A stretch of DNA of 8,260 nt from Verrucomicrobiota bacterium (GTDB lineage Bacteria > Verrucomicrobiota > Verrucomicrobiia > Verrucomicrobiales > Verrucomicrobiaceae). The number at the start of each line of letters is the position of its first letter. Position 1 is the first letter of the stretch. Of the stretch, positions 7,201 to 8,260 are shown in pieces. The stretch spans positions 1 to 8,260 of the forward strand of contig JAEYUU010000421.1 of assembly GCA_023429545.1 (NCBI GenBank), read 5' to 3'. The notes beneath the pieces were generated by a model that saw nothing but the letters and a program-made list of their open reading frames with translations, searched no databases and had not been told where the DNA came from. A program made the position numbers and the translations under genes.

Positions 7201-7512
7201 GCGGTGCAGGGACATCGCCGTGTTCAGCGCGGTCTGGCCGCCCAGCGTGGGCAGCAGCGCATCCGGTTTCTCCTTGATGATGATCTTCTCGACGATCTCC
7301 GGCGTGATGGGCTCGATGTACGTGCGATCGGCGAACTCCGGGTCCGTCATGATGGTCGCCGGATTGGAGTTCACGAGCACGACAGAGTACCCTTCCTCAC
7401 GCAGGGCCTTGCATGCCTGGACCCCGGAATAGTCAAACTCGCATCCCTGACCGATGACGATGGGGCCGGAGCCGATGAGCAGAATCTTGTGAATCGAGGT
7501 GTCTTTGGGCAT
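4204..7512 (-). CDS. carB: Carbamoyl-phosphate synthase, large (ammonia) subunit
   Basis: CarB, together with the glutaminase subunit CarA, makes carbamoyl phosphate from glutamine, bicarbonate and two ATP for pyrimidine and arginine synthesis. The 1102-residue product has the whole duplicated architecture. The first ATP-grasp half (about 1-405) holds [17 protein letters not shown] (14-30) and [18 protein letters not shown] (307-324). An oligomerisation region follows (about 406-575), then the second ATP-grasp half (about 586-960) with [14 protein letters not shown] (591-604) and [18 protein letters not shown] (870-887). The last part is an MGS-like allosteric domain (about 970-1102), where TPGT (1003-1006), K1022 and N1045 align with residues of the E. 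coli UMP/IMP site. It is longer than the 1073 residues of E. coli CarB; about 20 of the extra residues sit in one polar stretch at about 477-507. ATG 7512 is chosen because the KILLIGSGP strand begins at residue 9; there is no clear Shine-Dalgarno. carA is not in the window; pyrC follows downstream. Confidence 0.97.
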   Translation of the reverse strand: MPKDTSIHKILLIGSGPIVIGQGCEFDYSGVQACKALREEGYSVVLVNSNPATIMTDPEFADRTYIEPITPEIVEKIIIKEKPDALLPTLGGQTALNTAMSLHRAGILEKHNVRMIGAKADAIEKGEDRLLFKNAMLKIGLDLPQSGVAHTMEEAITISEEIAEFLGRPSPYPLIIRPAYTLGGTGGGIAYNREEFEYIVSRGLDLSPVTEVLIEESLLGWKEFEMEVMRDRADNCVIICSIENLDPMGVHTGDSITVAPIQTLTDREYQIMRDASFACIREIGVETGGSNIQFAVEPNTGRMIVIEMNPRVSRSSALASKATGFPIAKIAAKLAVGYTLDELKNDITRETPASFEPTIDYVVTKVPRFTFEKFPGADATLTTQMKSVGEAMAIGRTFKESLQKALRSLEIKRFGLIGDGADVVVDDESLTTKLTVPNAERIFFLGQAFAKGWSVEKVFELTKIDPWFLRQIEELVKEAHSEQRELTELQKNAVARQLAGERPPGESVQETTAWLRKAKRLGFSDIQLERRLGMASGSIRKLRKDLDIIPTYRLVDTCAAEFEAYTPYYYSTYGVEDEVRDGDKKKVIILGGGPNRIGQGIEFDFCCVHASFALRELGIETIMVNSNPETVSTDYDTSDKLYFEPLTLEDVLNIYERENQNDEVLGVIVQFGGQTPLNLAKGLEENGVRIIGTSPKSIELAEDRKLFAALLDELGLAQAPSGTATSTEEALAITARIGYPSLVRPSFVLGGRAMQIVYSDAELTQYMQNAVDATPDRPVLVDRFLEDATEVDVDCISDGETTVVGAIMEHIEEAGIHSGDSACVIPPFSLTLEMQGRIRDAAKKLAKALNVRGLMNMQLAVKGDDLYVIEVNPRASRTAPFVSKAIGVALPKLAAKIMAGKTLKELGFTSEVIPTHHSVKEAVFPFSKFTGVDIALGPEMKSTGEVMGIDSDLGMAFAKSQMAAGGALPKGGNIFISVKESDKTVVPRIAKGYADLGFAIYATPGTATVIEEAGIPVNKLPKLASGQRPNVIDLMKNKEMHFIINTPSGKNPRADEVKIRTAAMANRIPIMTTMRGADAALKGIKSLQASEVQVKALQEYHS
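5955..5976. repeat. Perfect 9-bp hairpin inside the carB coding sequence
   Basis: GCTTGGCTT (5955-5963) and AAGCCAAGC (5968-5976) are perfect inverted copies around a 4-base TGCG loop. In the carB message the stem is read as the codons for AWLRKAK (residues 513-519), just after the apparent extra segment of the oligomerisation region. A 9-bp perfect stem with a tetraloop is strong for coding DNA and could form in the mRNA, but a role is not shown. Confidence 0.6.
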
Positions 7513-7609
7513 GAGGCGTTACGCGGGCAAAATGGCGTCTTCCCTCGCATGGGGTGGCGGGTGTGGCAAGCGGGAGAAAGGTGACAATGGAGCGGGACGG
7601 GAAAGAAGA

Positions 7610-7647
7610 GGCTCCGGGAGAAGGCCAGTCGTCAGCTCCGGCGAGCC
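7610..7647 (-). promoter_or_regulatory. GC-rich hairpin with pyrimidine-rich tail in the carB leader
   Basis: GGCTCCGG (7610-7617) pairs with CCGG (7638-7641) plus GAGCC (7643-7647), with one bulged C and a loop of about 20 bases. On the carB strand the hairpin is followed by a pyrimidine-rich stretch (7594-7609, TCTTCTTTCCC-like), ending about 100 bases before the carB ATG. The shape resembles a weak intrinsic terminator or attenuator, but the tail is mixed C/T. I found no convincing -35/-10 pair for carB. Confidence 0.25.
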
Positions 7648-7735
7648 ATTCCGGGTCAAGGGGTTGATTAGGACTGGCTTAGCATTCCCGCTCTGCCGGG
7701 CATGCCAGGGACTCAGATTCCCGCTTTCAACAAGC

Positions 7736-7765
7736 TGGACAAGCTGAGGGCGAACCCACTACACT
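7736..7765 (+). promoter_or_regulatory. Candidate promoter for the 86-residue gene, overlapping a 9-bp direct repeat
   Basis: TGGACA (7736-7741, 5 of 6 to the -35 consensus) is followed after 18 bases by TACACT (7760-7765, 4 of 6 to the -10 consensus). Transcription would start near 7772, past ATG 7769 and about 27 bases before ATG 7799, which supports the shorter start. The -35 box lies across two abutting copies of ACAAGCTG (7730-7737 and 7739-7746), spaced by one base, which could be a binding site or chance. Confidence 0.35.
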
Positions 7766-7798
7766 CGCATGAAAATACTCCCAAGTCCGTCTCCCGCC

Positions 7799-8059
7799 AT
7801 GACTGAACTGCTCGTCTACGCTCCCGGCCTCCGTGATCAGGAGAGAATCATGCATCTGGGCAACCACATGGATCTGCTGGCCGCCCGCTACAAGGTCGAT
7901 GCGGCCCATGACATGGTGTATTTTGAGATTGATGATCCCAGCAAGATCACCCTCAGGCAGGTCAGCGACCTGTTTGAGACCATCGGCCTGCAACCCCGTT
8001 TTGTGGGCCATGTGCCGCCCGAGCTGAAGCGCGGAGATGTGACGGAACGCCTGGTGTAG
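7799..8059 (+). CDS. Small protein of unknown function, probable ferredoxin-like alpha/beta fold
   Basis: I do not recognise the family by name. From ATG 7799 the product is 86 residues. Its pattern suggests strand TELLVYA (2-8), a helix (about 12-29), a strand around YKVDAA (31-36), a strand MVYFEID (39-45), a helix beginning at ITLRQVSDLFETIG (50-63) and a last strand QPRFVGHV (65-72). This beta-alpha-beta-beta-alpha-beta order is typical of ACT/HMA-like ferredoxin folds; the fold is inferred by eye. No CxxC or other metal motif is present, and there is no signal or membrane segment, so it is probably cytosolic. ATG 7769 is in frame and would add ten residues rich in Pro and Ser (KILPSPSPA). 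I prefer 7799 because the first strand starts there and a possible promoter lies too close to 7769. Neither start has a clear Shine-Dalgarno. It is divergent from carB across a gap of about 290 bases; no functional link is evident. Confidence 0.75.
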   Translation: MTELLVYAPGLRDQERIMHLGNHMDLLAARYKVDAAHDMVYFEIDDPSKITLRQVSDLFETIGLQPRFVGHVPPELKRGDVTERLV

Positions 8060-8107
8060 TACCTCAATCGGCGGTGCAAACACGCGCTGCCATGGGTGCT
8101 TTTGGCT

Positions 8108-8146
8108 CCGGAGATGTCCGGTCCCGGCTACGAATCGGGCGATTCG
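8108..8146. other. Two tandem small hairpins downstream of the 86-residue gene
   Basis: CCGGA (8108-8112) / TCCGG (8117-8121) forms a 5-bp stem with a GATG loop. CGAATC (8131-8136) / GATTCG (8141-8146) forms a 6-bp stem with a GGGC loop. They lie about 50 to 90 bases after the stop at 8059. No T-run follows on the plus strand, so termination is possible but not shown. Confidence 0.35.
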
Positions 8147-8260
8147 CAAGGGGGAGCGCACAGGGGTGAGGTTTGGTCGGGCCGCACCTTTACACGGCCT
8201 TCACAAAACTCCTCTTCCCTGCTCATGGGGCATTTACATGAGGATGGCTCTGTCCCGGCA
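8147..8260. other. Right-edge stretch with no gene that can be called
   Basis: A plus-strand ATG at 8225 stays open to the window edge (12 codons, MGHLHEDGSVPA), and a minus-strand frame is open from the edge to a TAG at 8128-8130 (about 43 codons, with several Cys). Either could be a fragment of a real gene, or chance. Neither has a ribosome site or a recognisable motif. Confidence 0.3.

Noticed and set aside
7727..8161. 144-codon minus-strand frame opposite the 86-residue gene
   Set aside because: The plus-strand frame has more protein-like strand and helix spacing and a candidate promoter. The minus frame shows no motif and has an ordinary shadow composition, though this is less certain than the other cases.
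8128..8260. Cys-containing minus-strand frame and short plus-strand frame at the right edge
   Set aside because: They are too short, and lack a ribosome site or motif, so they are noted only as an uncalled stretch.

Overview
The window is a GC-rich bacterial chromosomal segment carrying seven protein-coding genes that I can support. It has no RNA gene, insertion sequence, CRISPR array or other mobile element that I can see. The gene set points to a Verrucomicrobia/Planctomycetes-type bacterium: a secreted DUF1080 (3-keto-disaccharide hydrolase-type) protein, and most starts lacking a convincing Shine-Dalgarno sequence. That placement is an inference, because no rRNA or other phylogenetic marker is present.

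Layout. Positions 1-1316 (minus strand) hold trmO (tsaA), for a tRNA N6-methyltransferase, followed 36 bases later by an aminoglycoside-phosphotransferase-fold kinase that runs off the left edge. Divergent from these, on the plus strand, are the exported DUF1080 protein (1460-2245) and an unrecognised two-helix membrane protein (about 2308-2916), separated by a strong 9-bp-stem hairpin. The membrane gene converges on the next minus-strand block, and the two stop codons lie in the two arms of a small inverted repeat. That block holds the pyrimidine genes carB (4204-7512), for the carbamoyl-phosphate synthase large subunit, and downstream of it pyrC (2948-4042), for a class II dihydroorotase. 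Upstream of carB and divergent from it is a small 86-residue protein of unknown function (7799-8059). The last 200 bases hold two small hairpins and no gene I can call.

How the genes relate. CarB makes carbamoyl phosphate, and PyrC closes carbamoyl-aspartate to dihydroorotate; these are the first and third steps of UMP synthesis. Neither carA nor pyrB lies between or beside them in this window. The other genes have no evident link to pyrimidine metabolism.

The window is mostly ordinary housekeeping sequence, and I see no convincing undescribed multi-gene system. The points worth a second look are: (i) a lysine in place of the metal-binding asparagine in the catalytic loop of the kinase; (ii) an apparent insertion of about 20 residues in the CarB oligomerisation region, next to a perfect 9-bp hairpin in the coding sequence; (iii) the hairpin abutting the start of the unknown membrane gene; (iv) a hairpin with a pyrimidine tail in the carB leader.
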